Positions 42,259 to 51,137 of a stretch of DNA of 64,000 nt are shown here, piece by piece. The stretch is taken from contig CAZQCG010000015.1 of the NCBI GenBank assembly GCA_964592425.1, positions 36,653 through 100,652 on the forward strand. The letters are read 5' to 3'. Made by a program: the position numbers and the translations under genes. Under the pieces are notes generated by a model. The model was not told where the DNA came from and searched no databases. It worked only from the letters and a program-made list of their open reading frames with translations. The DNA comes from Viridilinea sp964592425 (GTDB taxonomy: Bacteria > Chloroflexota > Chloroflexia > Chloroflexales > Chloroflexaceae). How positions within the stretch are numbered: position 1 is the stretch's first letter; every line of letters begins with the position of its first letter.

Positions 42259-44757
42259 CTACCCTGGTTCGAGGGTCAGGCTGGCGACTGTGTGGCGCTC
42301 GACGGCCTCGGGCGTCCAGAGGAGCGGGAAGTAGCCACCGGCGCGCCAGGCTGCATTCATATCGGCGTAGTGACTACTGGCGGGGTGTCCACTCTGCCCG
42401 GCGGGCATGATGATCCGGGCGCTGTCCCAATCGCCGGGGTCGATGATCTGGCGGTAGGAGGGGCCGTTGTAACGCGGCCCACTGACCGAGTCACGCGGGA
42501 TGAAGTGATGGTTGACGGTGTCGATGTCACCGCCGGTGGGCCATGGCCCGCGGTTGAAGAGGGGGGCAAGCGCGGCTACGGCGCCAAGGGGGTGGCGCAG
42601 AGTCAGACTATGGATCCGTCCGTAGCTCCAGCGGGTGGGATTGCTGCCCAGACTCTCGCACAGCTCGCTGGTGGTGCGGCTCAGGGCCTCACCTAGAACA
42701 CCAAGCCAGGTGCGCCCGCCCCCCAGCCAGGCATCGCTGCGCTCAGGCAGCGGAGCGGCCTCCATCCGGGCCAGCACCATAGGCAGGGCTCGATCAAGGT
42801 AGGTATTGGCGGGCAGGCTGGCAAAGGCCCCCAGGGCGGCCTGGGCCGCAAAAAGTGCTTCCAGCTCGGTATAGACAACCCGCAGCAGATGGTGGCGTAG
42901 TCCGGCATAGATGGTTGCCGGTACGCTCTCGGCCGTCAGGTCGCCATCCCAGGCGGCCAGCAGATCACGGGCTGTCTGTTCAAGGCGATCGCTGGGCGTT
43001 AGCTCGGTCACCAGGCGCGCCAACTGCACGCCGGGCAGCGAGCGCAGATCATTCTGGATGCGGGCGAAGCTGCGCAGATCGTGGAGTGGGGTCGCCGCGA
43101 GCAGTTCGCTGATCCGCTCGGCACGATAGGGGTTGGCATAATCGCCCTGGATGCGGGTGAAGTGGGGATGGTCGGGGGCGGCGATGCGATTGTTGGCGGT
43201 CACGGCAAAACCATCGGGTGGGTCAAGGCTGGCGGGCAACTCGGCATTGGGCAGGTAGCCCGTCCATTCATAAGCCCCGTCCCAGCCGGGCACAGGCAGT
43301 TGGCCATCACCCTGGGCGCGGATGGGCAGGCGGCCACCGAGGGCATAGCCATAGTGGCCGTTGACATCAGCGTAGATAAAATTCTGCGGGGCCACATCCC
43401 AATCTTCGAGCGCAGCGCGGAACGAGGCCCAATCGGTCGCCCGGTTGAGGCGCAACACGGCCCGCGCCGAGGCGGGGGTGGGCTCAAGGGCTGTCCAGCG
43501 CAGGGCGATGGCCAGCGGGGCTGCCGCTGGCTCGCCTGAGGTGGCAGCGGGGTCACGCGGGGTAGCTGGTAAGCTGTGGAGGGGCGAATCGGCCGGGCTG
43601 CTCACTTCGTCGAGCAAGGGACCATGGTGACTCAGGCGCACCTCAAGGATGCTTGGCGAACGTTGACCCTTAACGATAATCTCCTCGCGCACCCGCTCCA
43701 GCTCACGCCACTCGCCTTGCCAGAGGTAGCGGTCAGGCTGTTCGGGGTGCAAGCGTTCGAGGTAGAGATCCTGGGTGTCGGTGAGGGCTGCGGTAACGCC
43801 CCAGGCAATCTGCGGGTTATGGCCGATCACCACACCACAGAAGCCGGGGAAGGTAACACCGGCAACATGGTAATCACCGCCCTCAAGGTGGGCCGCATAC
43901 CAGATGCCGGGCAGGCCGAGGCCCAGATGTGGGTCGTTGGCCAGCAGAGGGCGTCCAGTGCTCGAGCGGGCACCGCTCACGACCCAGGCATTGGAGCCTT
44001 GGGGAGCGGTGCTGTCGCCGGTGAAGCGGGCAGCCTCATTGGCACGGCGCAGGGCCGCTGCGCCCAGATCGGGCCAGGCGAAGGTTCCGGGCGGCACAGC
44101 AATGGGGGCCTCAGGCGGGTAGTGGGGGTTCAGTTCGGCAGCACGCACGCTGCCAAGGGCGGCAGCCACCTGTGCATTGAACAATTCGCTCATCCAGTTG
44201 CCCCCAAGGTTCAGCGCCATCACCTTGGGCCAGACCAGCAGATCGGCCAACTCCCAGGGCTGGGCTTGCAGCCCGAGCAGGCTAAACTCGAGCGGCAGCC
44301 GCCCGCGATGGGCCTCGATCCAGCCATTCACCCCGCGCAGATAGGCTTCAAGCGTAGCGCGGGTCTCCTCGTCAAGCAGGTCGACCTCGGCACGGGCGAT
44401 GCGGCTAAAGCCAAGGGTGCGGATGAACTGGTCGGAGCTGAGAGCCACCGGTCCAAAAAGCTCGGCCAGGCAACCATGGCCAGTGCGACGGTTCAACTCC
44501 ATCTGCCAGAGGCGATCCTGGGCATGTACATAGCCCAGGGCCGCGAAGAGGTCGCCATTACTGGCGGCACTGATATGCGGCACGCCCCAGCGATCACGGC
44601 GCACCGTTGCCTGGGCGTTCAGCCCGACCAGCGTAGCACGACCGCTCACCCGGGGCAGGGGGCGGCGCATCACCGCCACCGCGCCGACACTGGCGGCACT
44701 GGCGGCGAGGCCTACACTCAGGCCCAGGGCACGGGCAAGGCGCGAAAGATCGAACAT
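42259..44757 (-). CDS. Penicillin-acylase-family Ntn hydrolase
   Basis: An 832-residue precursor. A membrane/signal segment lies near the N-terminus (LGLSVGLAASAASVGAVAV). The alpha-chain starts with a VRRDRWGVPHISA motif typical of penicillin amidases. The autoprocessing site and beta-chain nucleophile is in PQGSNAWVVSG (S255), and the oxyanion-region NDPHLGLGLPGIWY follows. These enzymes self-cleave and hydrolyse amides such as beta-lactams or acyl-homoserine lactones; the substrate cannot be told here. I chose ATG 44757 (AAAGG upstream); the frame extends to 44841 without a better site. Probably exported. Confidence 0.9.
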   Translation of the reverse strand: MFDLSRLARALGLSVGLAASAASVGAVAVMRRPLPRVSGRATLVGLNAQATVRRDRWGVPHISAASNGDLFAALGYVHAQDRLWQMELNRRTGHGCLAELFGPVALSSDQFIRTLGFSRIARAEVDLLDEETRATLEAYLRGVNGWIEAHRGRLPLEFSLLGLQAQPWELADLLVWPKVMALNLGGNWMSELFNAQVAAALGSVRAAELNPHYPPEAPIAVPPGTFAWPDLGAAALRRANEAARFTGDSTAPQGSNAWVVSGARSSTGRPLLANDPHLGLGLPGIWYAAHLEGGDYHVAGVTFPGFCGVVIGHNPQIAWGVTAALTDTQDLYLERLHPEQPDRYLWQGEWRELERVREEIIVKGQRSPSILEVRLSHHGPLLDEVSSPADSPLHSLPATPRDPAATSGEPAAAPLAIALRWTALEPTPASARAVLRLNRATDWASFRAALEDWDVAPQNFIYADVNGHYGYALGGRLPIRAQGDGQLPVPGWDGAYEWTGYLPNAELPASLDPPDGFAVTANNRIAAPDHPHFTRIQGDYANPYRAERISELLAATPLHDLRSFARIQNDLRSLPGVQLARLVTELTPSDRLEQTARDLLAAWDGDLTAESVPATIYAGLRHHLLRVVYTELEALFAAQAALGAFASLPANTYLDRALPMVLARMEAAPLPERSDAWLGGGRTWLGVLGEALSRTTSELCESLGSNPTRWSYGRIHSLTLRHPLGAVAALAPLFNRGPWPTGGDIDTVNHHFIPRDSVSGPRYNGPSYRQIIDPGDWDSARIIMPAGQSGHPASSHYADMNAAWRAGGYFPLLWTPEAVERHTVASLTLEPG

Positions 44758-44834
44758 AGCAGCACCTTTCTGCTGAGCTTGGCAGCCTGCGACGAGCGTG
44801 GAATACCTGCTATTGTCAGGCCAACCCGTCCCCG

Positions 44835-44863
44835 CTGTCAATCTGTAGCGCTTGGCTTATAAT
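44835..44863 (+). promoter_or_regulatory. Promoter giving a probable leaderless mRNA
   Basis: CTGTCA (44835-44840), a 17-nt spacer and TATAAT (44858-44863). The ATG at 44870 lies 7 nt after the -10 box, where transcription should begin, so the mRNA would have no 5' leader. No Shine-Dalgarno site is possible. Confidence 0.6.
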
Positions 44864-44869
44864 AGTACT

Positions 44870-45808
44870 ATGGCGCACATTCCTATCCCGCCGGCCCTCG
44901 TCGTCGAACTACAGCATGTCGAGCAGATCATCATCGAGCGTACCCATACACGGGCGGCGGTGATCAGTGTGGCCGGTGCCCGGGTGATGCAAGGCGCGTC
45001 AGGGCGGGCACGGGCTACCTTTGTCTTACTGGCTGCGCAGACCGGCAACTACCGGCGCGAGCGGGTGGTACATGCGGCTGCAGCCGCCGAGTTGATCTAT
45101 GCGGCTACACGTACCCATGATGACCTGGTGGACGAGGCGGCCCGCCGCCAGGGCCTCGATCGCCAGGGCGAGTGGAGCCATGGGGTCGCCCTGATGGTCG
45201 GTGACTACCTCTTTGCCCTGGCTGCTGGCGAAATGGCGCTCAGCCCCGACCCACGGGTGATCAACTTCTACTCGCAGGCGGTGATGCGCATCAGCGAAAG
45301 TATGCTCAGCCCGGCTGCAGCGCTTGAACCACTCGAGGCGGCCCGCGTCCACCATCTTAAGCGCATGGCCGGGGCCTATGGCGAGCTTTTTGGGGCTGCC
45401 TGTCGGGCCGGGGCTGTCTGTGCTGGCTCGCCCCCTGAGCAGGTTGAGGCACTTGGGCGCTTCGGCGACGATCTGGGGCTCGCCCTGCGTCTGGCCGACG
45501 AGGTCGCCGACTTCAGTGGGGCTGAGCCGCCCGCGCTTACCCTGCGCGCCGGGGTGAACAGCCTGCCGCTGATCTTCGCCGCTGCTGCCGGCGATGGCCC
45601 GCGCCTGGCGACGGCTCTCGACAGCAGCGACCCGGATGAGCAGATCTGGGCGATCAGCGAGGTGCGGCGCTACGGCCTGGAGCCGACGCGCGCCGAGATT
45701 GCCCGGCTGGTGGCCCAGGCCCGCGTGGCCCTGGCTGGCGTTCCTCCCGGTGATGCCCGCGAAGACCTTGCCCGCGCCGCCGACCATGCGGTTGCACGCT
45801 CAGCCTAA
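44870..45808 (+). CDS. Trans-prenyl-diphosphate-synthase homologue with altered motifs
   Basis: A 312-residue protein of the polyprenyl synthase family (chain elongation with isopentenyl diphosphate). The first aspartate-rich motif is present (HDDLVDEAARRQG, D84, D85, D88). The second is modified: FGDDLGLALRLADEVADF, with DEVAD instead of DDxxD. The usual KT in the K-T-x-x-L-F helix is replaced: KRMAGAYGELFGAA has no K-T. The fold looks intact but activity is uncertain; it may be a regulatory or non-catalytic subunit of a two-component synthase. ATG 44870 follows a -10 box directly. Confidence 0.78.
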   Translation: MAHIPIPPALVVELQHVEQIIIERTHTRAAVISVAGARVMQGASGRARATFVLLAAQTGNYRRERVVHAAAAAELIYAATRTHDDLVDEAARRQGLDRQGEWSHGVALMVGDYLFALAAGEMALSPDPRVINFYSQAVMRISESMLSPAAALEPLEAARVHHLKRMAGAYGELFGAACRAGAVCAGSPPEQVEALGRFGDDLGLALRLADEVADFSGAEPPALTLRAGVNSLPLIFAAAAGDGPRLATALDSSDPDEQIWAISEVRRYGLEPTRAEIARLVAQARVALAGVPPGDAREDLARAADHAVARSA

Positions 45809-45820
45809 GGAGCGTGGCCG

Positions 45821-46579
45821 ATGGCTTACCAGGTGCCCGTGCCGCCCTGGCGCCACTACCGGGTGGGCGGCGGGCAGATCGAACGGGGTCTAGGCAATAG
45901 TCTGCGCCTGGTGCTGGCAGATGCGCAAAACACTGCCTACAGCGATGCGCAACTCGACGATTACCAGGGGCGACCAGGTGGCCTGCTGCACCGTCCGCCG
46001 CTGCGCTTGCAGGTACGAGCACGTTTTTCACATCCCGCAGGGAGACTGGTAGGGACAGCGGGCTTTGGCTTCTGGAACTATCCGATCGCCTGGCCGCCGG
46101 CTCTGCCACGCGCACTCTGGTTCTTCTATGCCTCGCCACCGTCCGACATGGCCCTGGCCCTGGATCGGCCCGGTCACGGCTGGAAGGCGGCCATGCTCGA
46201 CACCGGACGCCCCCAGGCCCTGGCCCTCTTGCCCCTGGCCCCCCTGCTCGTCCCGCTGATGCGGCTGCCCGCCCTCTATCGCGGCTTCTGGCCACCCATC
46301 CAACGGGCCGTTGGTGTGGCCGAGGTGCCGCTGCCGGTCACGATGAGCGACTGGCACGACTATGTGATCGAGTGGGGGTTACAGACCAGCCGCCTGCTGG
46401 TCGATGGGCGTGTGATGCTGGCCGACGCGCCCTCGCCGCGTGGCCCCATGTGCCTGGTAGTCTGGATCGATAACCAGTATCTGGTTGTGACGCCCCAGGG
46501 CCGCTTTGGCTGGGGGTTGCTTGCCGCAGCGGGCCAGCAGTGGCTTGAGCTTGCCGATCTCACTATCACCAAGGCTTGA
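45821..46579 (+). CDS. GH16/concanavalin-like protein of unknown function
   Basis: A 252-residue protein without a clear signal peptide. The sequence RLQVRARFSHPAGRLVGTAG, GFGFWNYP, then SDWHDYVIEWGLQTSRLLVD and CLVVWIDNQ has the strand order of GH16-like/concanavalin-fold domains. The E-x-D-x-x-E catalytic motif of GH16 glycosidases is not seen, so it is probably a binding or structural protein. AAGGAG 8 nt upstream supports the start. It begins 12 bp after the prenyl synthase homologue and is probably co-transcribed. Confidence 0.6.
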   Translation: MAYQVPVPPWRHYRVGGGQIERGLGNSLRLVLADAQNTAYSDAQLDDYQGRPGGLLHRPPLRLQVRARFSHPAGRLVGTAGFGFWNYPIAWPPALPRALWFFYASPPSDMALALDRPGHGWKAAMLDTGRPQALALLPLAPLLVPLMRLPALYRGFWPPIQRAVGVAEVPLPVTMSDWHDYVIEWGLQTSRLLVDGRVMLADAPSPRGPMCLVVWIDNQYLVVTPQGRFGWGLLAAAGQQWLELADLTITKA

Positions 46580-46605
46580 CAAGCATCCCTCCTTGCGGCT
46601 ACTAT
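46576..46605 (+). promoter_or_regulatory. Probable promoter of the subtilase gene
   Basis: TTGACA (46576-46581), which overlaps the stop codon of the preceding gene, an 18-nt spacer and TACTAT (46600-46605). The start would be near 46612, giving a leader of over 300 nt before the protease. Confidence 0.45.
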
Positions 46606-46623
46606 AAGCGTATCCTGTATTAA

Positions 46624-46641
46624 GTGTGAGAACTCTCACAC
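46624..46641. promoter_or_regulatory. Perfect 18-bp palindrome, candidate operator
   Basis: GTGTGAGA-AC-TCTCACAC lies about 12 bp after the predicted start site of the subtilase transcript, a position suited to repressor binding. It is AT-balanced and short, unlike the GC-rich hairpins elsewhere in the window. Confidence 0.4.
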
Positions 46642-46732
46642 AAAACTGTCCCACCTCGAGCACGATCACCTGAGCAGCCCCAGGCTGTTGTTGGTGTATG
46701 GCTGTTGTCGAGCCTTCGGCATGCTTCAGCAT

Positions 46733-46835
46733 GGTGTGCTTCAGCTTGAGCGTTCGGAGCGCGGGTTGCCAGCTCGTCCTGGTGACCAGGCCGCCTTGAA
46801 GGCGGCGCAACGGTCAAGCCGATTTGAAGCATACC
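46733..46835. repeat. Dispersed inverted-repeat element, copy C
   Basis: GGTGTGCTTCAGCTTGAG at 46733 is inverted relative to CAACGGTCAAGCCGATTTG near 46808, which ends in GAAGCATACC (46826-46835). The right end shares CAACGGTCAAGC with copy B. Inside is a GCCGCCTT-G-AAGGCGGC hairpin (46790-46806). With the promoter and palindrome it fills most of the 359-bp gap before the subtilase, which has no other gene. Confidence 0.6.
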
Positions 46836-46938
46836 GCAGCCACAGTTGGGTGAAGACCGTGCGCTGAGCTGCAATGGGCAAAAGGGAGAGGCTTCACACA
46901 GGTCGAGTTCTTGGGGACGATCATGGAGGTTCCAGAGT

Positions 46939-49900
46939 ATGCGGGTTCCACATGTGCGGTTTGCGACCTTTGCCATTGTCGTCGTACTGTTGTTGGGCAA
47001 TTTGAACAGTGCCCTGGCCCAGTCCGGGCCGGGCGGCACCAGGGGCCTGCAGCTTGAAGAAGCGCTGACGCCGAGTGATACGATCACCCTGGGGGTTGGG
47101 GCTACTTCGGCTGATGGGAAGCTGGCCAGTATTGTGCTCAAGGGTGCCTCGCCTTCGGTGAGCAGCTTTATGGCGCAGAACGGCATCACCTCGCTGAGCG
47201 CACCAGAGGCAGTGGCCTACCAGTTGCGCCTCAACGCCGAGCTTGATGCGCTGATCGAGCGTGCCCGACTCAAGGTGCCCAGCCTGCGGATCACGCATCG
47301 CTACGACCTGGTGCTGGGCGGGGTCGCGCTGATCGCCCCCATCGAGCAGCTTGACCTGCTCCGATCCCTGCCGGGCGTGATCGGGCTCTACAGCGACCAG
47401 CTTGAGCAGATCGAGACCTACCGCACACCGAGCTTTATCGGTGCGACCACAGCCTGGAACCAGGGCGGCGGTAAGTCGCAGGCAGGCGAGGGTGTGGTCT
47501 TCGGGGTGATCGACAGCGGCGTCTGGCCGGAGAATCCGTCCTTTGCCGATCCCGATCCGCTGGGCAAGCCCTACGCGCCCCCGCCGCCGGCCCCCGGTGG
47601 GACACGCAGTTGCGACTTCGGCGGCCCGGTGCCCGGCGATGCACCCTTCAGCTGCAATAACAAGCTGATCGGCTCGTACCGCTTTATGACCGCCTACGAA
47701 GCCTTTAGTGGCCTCAAGGACTACGAGTTCACCTCGGGGCGCGACGATGACGGCCACGGAACCCACACCTCGACCACCACCGCGGGCAACGCTGGCGTTA
47801 CCGCCTCGGCCTTCGGTAACACCTTCGGCACGATTTCGGGGATCGCCCCGCGCGCCCATATCGTCAACTACAAGGTGTGTGGCGAGCTTGGCTGCTACAG
47901 CACCGACTCGGCCGCTGCGGTGCAGCAGGCTATCCGCGATGGCGTCAGCGTGATCAACTTCTCGATCAGCGGTGGCACCAATCCCTATAGCGACGTGGTG
48001 GCCCTGGCCTTCCTTGATGCCTACAACGCGGGCATCCTGGTCTCAGCCTCCGCCGGCAACAGTGGCCCCGGGGCGAACACCGTCAACCACGCTGCGCCCT
48101 GGGTTGCCACCGTCGCAGCGAGCACCAGCGACCGCTCCTTCCTCAGCACGATCGCAGTGAATGGCGGGGCGCTCAGCATCAGCGGCGTCTCGAGCGGCAC
48201 CGGTGTCGGCACACCTGCGCCGATCGTGATCAATACGGCCGACCCTCTCTGCCAGCTCAGCGCGACCCCTGGCAGCTTTGCTGGCCAGATCGTTGTCTGC
48301 CAGCGTGGCGTGAATGCCCGTACCGCCAAGAGCGCCAACGTTGCGGCGGGCGGCGCGGTCGGCATGATCCTCTATAACGCCAGCCCAAGTAGCCTGGATG
48401 CCGACTTCCACACCATCCCAACCGTGCACATCCAGGATACCGAGTGGGCCACCCTGCAGAGCTTCCTGGCCAGCAATCCCGCTGCGACGGCCACCTTCAG
48501 TGCCGGGGTGCTGGGTGCCTTCCAGGGTGATGTGATCGCTGGCTTCAGCTCACGCGGCGGCAGCGGCCAGACCCTCGGCATCAGCAAGCCCGATGTGACC
48601 GCCCCCGGCGTGAATATCCTTGCTGGCTATACCGCTGTCGAGTATGGCACCGAAGTACCCTCCTTCGCCTTCCTCAGCGGCACCTCGATGTCGAGCCCGC
48701 ACAACGCCGGGGCTGCCGTGCTGCTCAAGTGGCTGCACCCCGATTGGACACCCGGTCAGATCAAGTCGGCCCTGATGACCACAGCTAAAACCACCCGTCT
48801 CGTCAAGGAAGATGGCGTAACCCCCTTCACGCCCTTTGACGCCGGTTCGGGCCGCATCAACCTGGCCAAAGCCTGGAACCCTGGCCTGACCTTCGACGCC
48901 AGCGGGGCCGAATACGTCACGCTGCAGAAAGAGCTCTACAAGGCCAACTACCCGAGCCTCTACGTGCCGAACATGCCCGGCCTGATCACCGTCAGCCGCA
49001 CGGCCACCGAAGTTTCGGGCTACAACAGCTTCTACAGCAGCCGCATCCTCTACCAGGCTGGCCAGCCGCGTGATTTCCGGGTGACGGCACCGAGTGAGTT
49101 TTTTGTGCCGGCCAACGGCAGCTACAGCTTCGAGATTACCGTTGATGCACGCAATGTGCCGGTGGGCGAGGTGCGCCACGCGACGGTGATCTTCAGTGAG
49201 ATCAATGGCTGCCAGGTACGCTTCCCGATCACGATTGTCCGTGGTGAGCCCGAGATCCGCATGACCACGGCCTGCAATCCGGCCAGCCTGGCCCTGCGTG
49301 GCACCACCGACTGCACAATCAACATTACCAACAACACCTTCGACAACGCCGAGGTCAGCCTCAGCGACAACCTGCCCCGCCAGCTTAAGTTGCAGCCCGC
49401 CAGCATCACGGGCGGTGCCAGCGTCAACGGCAACGGCATCACCTTCAGCGGCACCGTTGCCGGGGCCGCCCCGCCAAACATCGTCATCGCCAATAGCCCG
49501 GGTAGTTCGCCCGCTGGCTACCTCCCGCTAAGCCTCTTTGGCCTTGCGCCAATTGCTGGCCAGAGTGATGAGAGCGCCGCTAACTTCAATGTGCCGGCCT
49601 TCCGCTACGGCGGTGAGACCTACACCCGCATCGGTATGGTCAGCAATGGCTACGCCGTGGTAGGTGGCACGACTGGCGCCAGCGACATTCAGTACACCAA
49701 TAGCAACCTGCCTGATGCGCAGCGCCCGAACAACGTGCTGGCCCCCTTCTGGACGGATCTCAACCCATCCTTCGGCGGGGCTATGCGCATTGGCATCCTC
49801 GGCGATGGGGTGAATCGCTGGATCATCCTCGATTGGGAGGATGTCGTCAACTACGGCAATGGTGAGCCCAACTCCTTCCAGATCTGGCTTCCGTTTGCCA

Positions 49901-50223
49901 CCAACCCGACCAGCAGCCCCGACATTGCCTTCGTCTACGGCCCGGTCTCCGGTGGTGATGCTGGCTACCTCACGGTTGGGGCCGAGAACCGCTTCGGCAA
50001 CCGTGGTGGGACGCTCTATGTCGATGGGGTTGGTACGCCGCCCAATCCGGCCACCGAGGCAGCGATCAGCTCGGCGGCGGGTGCGGCAGGCGAGACGCGG
50101 GTGCTCGGCTTCCGTGCCACTGGCCGCCAGGTGGGCCTGTGGACCAACTACGCCGCGTTGAGCAGTGACCGCTTCTTTGGTACCTACATCGTCAACGCAA
50201 GCGGCGAGGTGACCGCACCTTGA
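46939..50223 (+). CDS. Secreted subtilisin-family (S8) serine protease with PA domain
   Basis: A 1094-residue protein. Signal peptide at about residues 1-28 (FAIVVVLLLGNLNSALAQ), then an I9-type inhibitor propeptide (about 60-150). The catalytic triad is complete: D192 in VIDSGVWPE, H273 in DGHGTHTS, S583 in LSGTSMSSPHNAG. A protease-associated domain (about 425-520) is inserted before the Ser, and the C-terminal 450 residues are beta-sandwich modules including a DUF11-like stretch (NITNNTFDNAEVSLSDNLP). It resembles plant-subtilase-type enzymes and lacks a wall anchor. ATG 46939 has GGAGG 9 nt upstream; earlier in-frame starts lie within repeat DNA. Probably digests extracellular protein. 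Confidence 0.94.
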   Translation: MRVPHVRFATFAIVVVLLLGNLNSALAQSGPGGTRGLQLEEALTPSDTITLGVGATSADGKLASIVLKGASPSVSSFMAQNGITSLSAPEAVAYQLRLNAELDALIERARLKVPSLRITHRYDLVLGGVALIAPIEQLDLLRSLPGVIGLYSDQLEQIETYRTPSFIGATTAWNQGGGKSQAGEGVVFGVIDSGVWPENPSFADPDPLGKPYAPPPPAPGGTRSCDFGGPVPGDAPFSCNNKLIGSYRFMTAYEAFSGLKDYEFTSGRDDDGHGTHTSTTTAGNAGVTASAFGNTFGTISGIAPRAHIVNYKVCGELGCYSTDSAAAVQQAIRDGVSVINFSISGGTNPYSDVVALAFLDAYNAGILVSASAGNSGPGANTVNHAAPWVATVAASTSDRSFLSTIAVNGGALSISGVSSGTGVGTPAPIVINTADPLCQLSATPGSFAGQIVVCQRGVNARTAKSANVAAGGAVGMILYNASPSSLDADFHTIPTVHIQDTEWATLQSFLASNPAATATFSAGVLGAFQGDVIAGFSSRGGSGQTLGISKPDVTAPGVNILAGYTAVEYGTEVPSFAFLSGTSMSSPHNAGAAVLLKWLHPDWTPGQIKSALMTTAKTTRLVKEDGVTPFTPFDAGSGRINLAKAWNPGLTFDASGAEYVTLQKELYKANYPSLYVPNMPGLITVSRTATEVSGYNSFYSSRILYQAGQPRDFRVTAPSEFFVPANGSYSFEITVDARNVPVGEVRHATVIFSEINGCQVRFPITIVRGEPEIRMTTACNPASLALRGTTDCTINITNNTFDNAEVSLSDNLPRQLKLQPASITGGASVNGNGITFSGTVAGAAPPNIVIANSPGSSPAGYLPLSLFGLAPIAGQSDESAANFNVPAFRYGGETYTRIGMVSNGYAVVGGTTGASDIQYTNSNLPDAQRPNNVLAPFWTDLNPSFGGAMRIGILGDGVNRWIILDWEDVVNYGNGEPNSFQIWLPFATNPTSSPDIAFVYGPVSGGDAGYLTVGAENRFGNRGGTLYVDGVGTPPNPATEAAISSAAGAAGETRVLGFRATGRQVGLWTNYAALSSDRFFGTYIVNASGEVTAP

Positions 50224-50258
50224 GCCTTTGAGGCTCCCTGATGGGCTGAATGACCCCT

Positions 50259-50287
50259 ACCCCTCTCCTGCAGCGCAGGAGAGGGGT
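50259..50287. terminator. Perfect 13-bp hairpin after the subtilase gene
   Basis: ACCCCTCTCCTGC (50259-50271), loop AGC, GCAGGAGAGGGGT (50275-50287). It is 36 bp after the stop codon, between convergent genes. No T-run follows, but the stem is strong enough to act as a bidirectional terminator or repeat. Confidence 0.55.
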
Positions 50288-50331
50288 GAGCACAGGAAAC
50301 AGCCTACAAACCCACTTCGCCCCGTCTATGA

Positions 50332-50360
50332 GTAGGGACGCCCCAGCGGGGCGTCCCTAC
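50332..50360. repeat. Second perfect 13-bp hairpin, dispersed-repeat type
   Basis: GTAGGGACGCCCC (50332-50344), loop AGC, GGGGCGTCCCTAC (50348-50360), followed by TTCTT. It has the same stem and loop size as the hairpin 45 bp upstream but an unrelated sequence. GTAGGGACGCCCC-type palindromes are common dispersed repeats in environmental bacterial genomes (recalled knowledge). It lies 24 bp before the stop of the convergent transaldolase gene. Confidence 0.55.
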
Positions 50361-50384
50361 TTCTTCGCTGGGGGACAGCCCCAA

Positions 50385-51032
50385 TCAGCTACGGCCCTGC
50401 CAATCGGCAAGGAACTGCTCGATCCCGCGGTCGGTCAGCGGGTGGCGCATGGCCTGTTGGAGCACTTTGAAGGGGCAGGTGGCGATATCGGCTCCGGCCA
50501 GGGCCGAGTCGATAATATGGCGCGGGTGACGGATCGAAGCTGAGAGCACCAGGGTCTTGATCGCCGGATCTTGGCGATAGACGCTCGCAATCTCGCGAAT
50601 AAGCGCTATACCGTCAATGCCGGTGTCGTCAACCCGCCCGACGAAGGGGCTGATGATAAAGGCTCCGGCACATGCGGCCATCAGGGCCTGGGTGGCGTTA
50701 AAGCAGAGGGTCACATTGGTACGGATGCCCTGCTGAGCCAGTTGATAGACGGCCTTGAGGCCTTCGGTGGTGCTCGGTACCTTGATGATCACATTGGGAT
50801 GCCAGGCGGCGTACTCGATCCCCTCCTTGACCATCCCCGCTGCGTCAAGCGAGAGGGTCTCGGCACTGATCGGGCCATTGACCAATTCGGCAATCTGGAT
50901 GATCACCCGCTGAAAATCCACCCCCTGCTCACGAGCGATCAGCGTCGGGTTGGTGGTCACTCCACTCAGAATGCCCCAACTGGCGGCCTCGCGGATCTCG
51001 CCAAGATTCGCGCTGTCCAGGTAAAGCTGCAT
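50385..51032 (-). CDS. fsa: Transaldolase family protein (FSA/TalC type)
   Basis: A 215-residue single-domain aldolase, the size of the fructose-6-phosphate aldolase/TalC subgroup. The N-terminal MQLYLDSANLGEIREAAS and TTNPTLI motifs and the Schiff-base lysine in NVIIKVPST are clear, as are TLCFNATQAL and SPFVGRVDD. It would interconvert sugar phosphates of the non-oxidative pentose phosphate pathway or cleave fructose 6-phosphate; the two activities cannot be separated by eye. It lies 105 bp downstream of metK, behind a strong terminator, so it is probably a separate unit. Confidence 0.92.
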   Translation of the reverse strand: MQLYLDSANLGEIREAASWGILSGVTTNPTLIAREQGVDFQRVIIQIAELVNGPISAETLSLDAAGMVKEGIEYAAWHPNVIIKVPSTTEGLKAVYQLAQQGIRTNVTLCFNATQALMAACAGAFIISPFVGRVDDTGIDGIALIREIASVYRQDPAIKTLVLSASIRHPRHIIDSALAGADIATCPFKVLQQAMRHPLTDRGIEQFLADWQGRS

Positions 51033-51074
51033 GGTGGTTGCCTCGGTAGACGAACTGCGGAAACGGGTAGAGCG

Positions 51075-51107
51075 TTTTAGGGGAGGGCCGCAGACCCTCC
51101 CCTAAAA
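51075..51107. terminator. Bidirectional intrinsic terminator after metK
   Basis: TTTTAGGGGAGGG (51075-51087), 7-nt loop, CCCTCCCCTAAAA (51095-51107): a perfect 13-bp stem ending in A/T tracts on both sides. It lies 31 bp beyond the metK stop and would stop the SAM-cycle operon before the transaldolase gene. Confidence 0.75.
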
Positions 51108-51137
51108 GCCTTTCCAGCATCACAGGGTTGCAGTACT

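Noticed and set aside
43576..44862. 428-residue + strand open frame opposite the penicillin-acylase-family gene
   Set aside because: Low-complexity shadow of the acylase; the acylase strand shows clear Ntn-hydrolase motifs and a good start.
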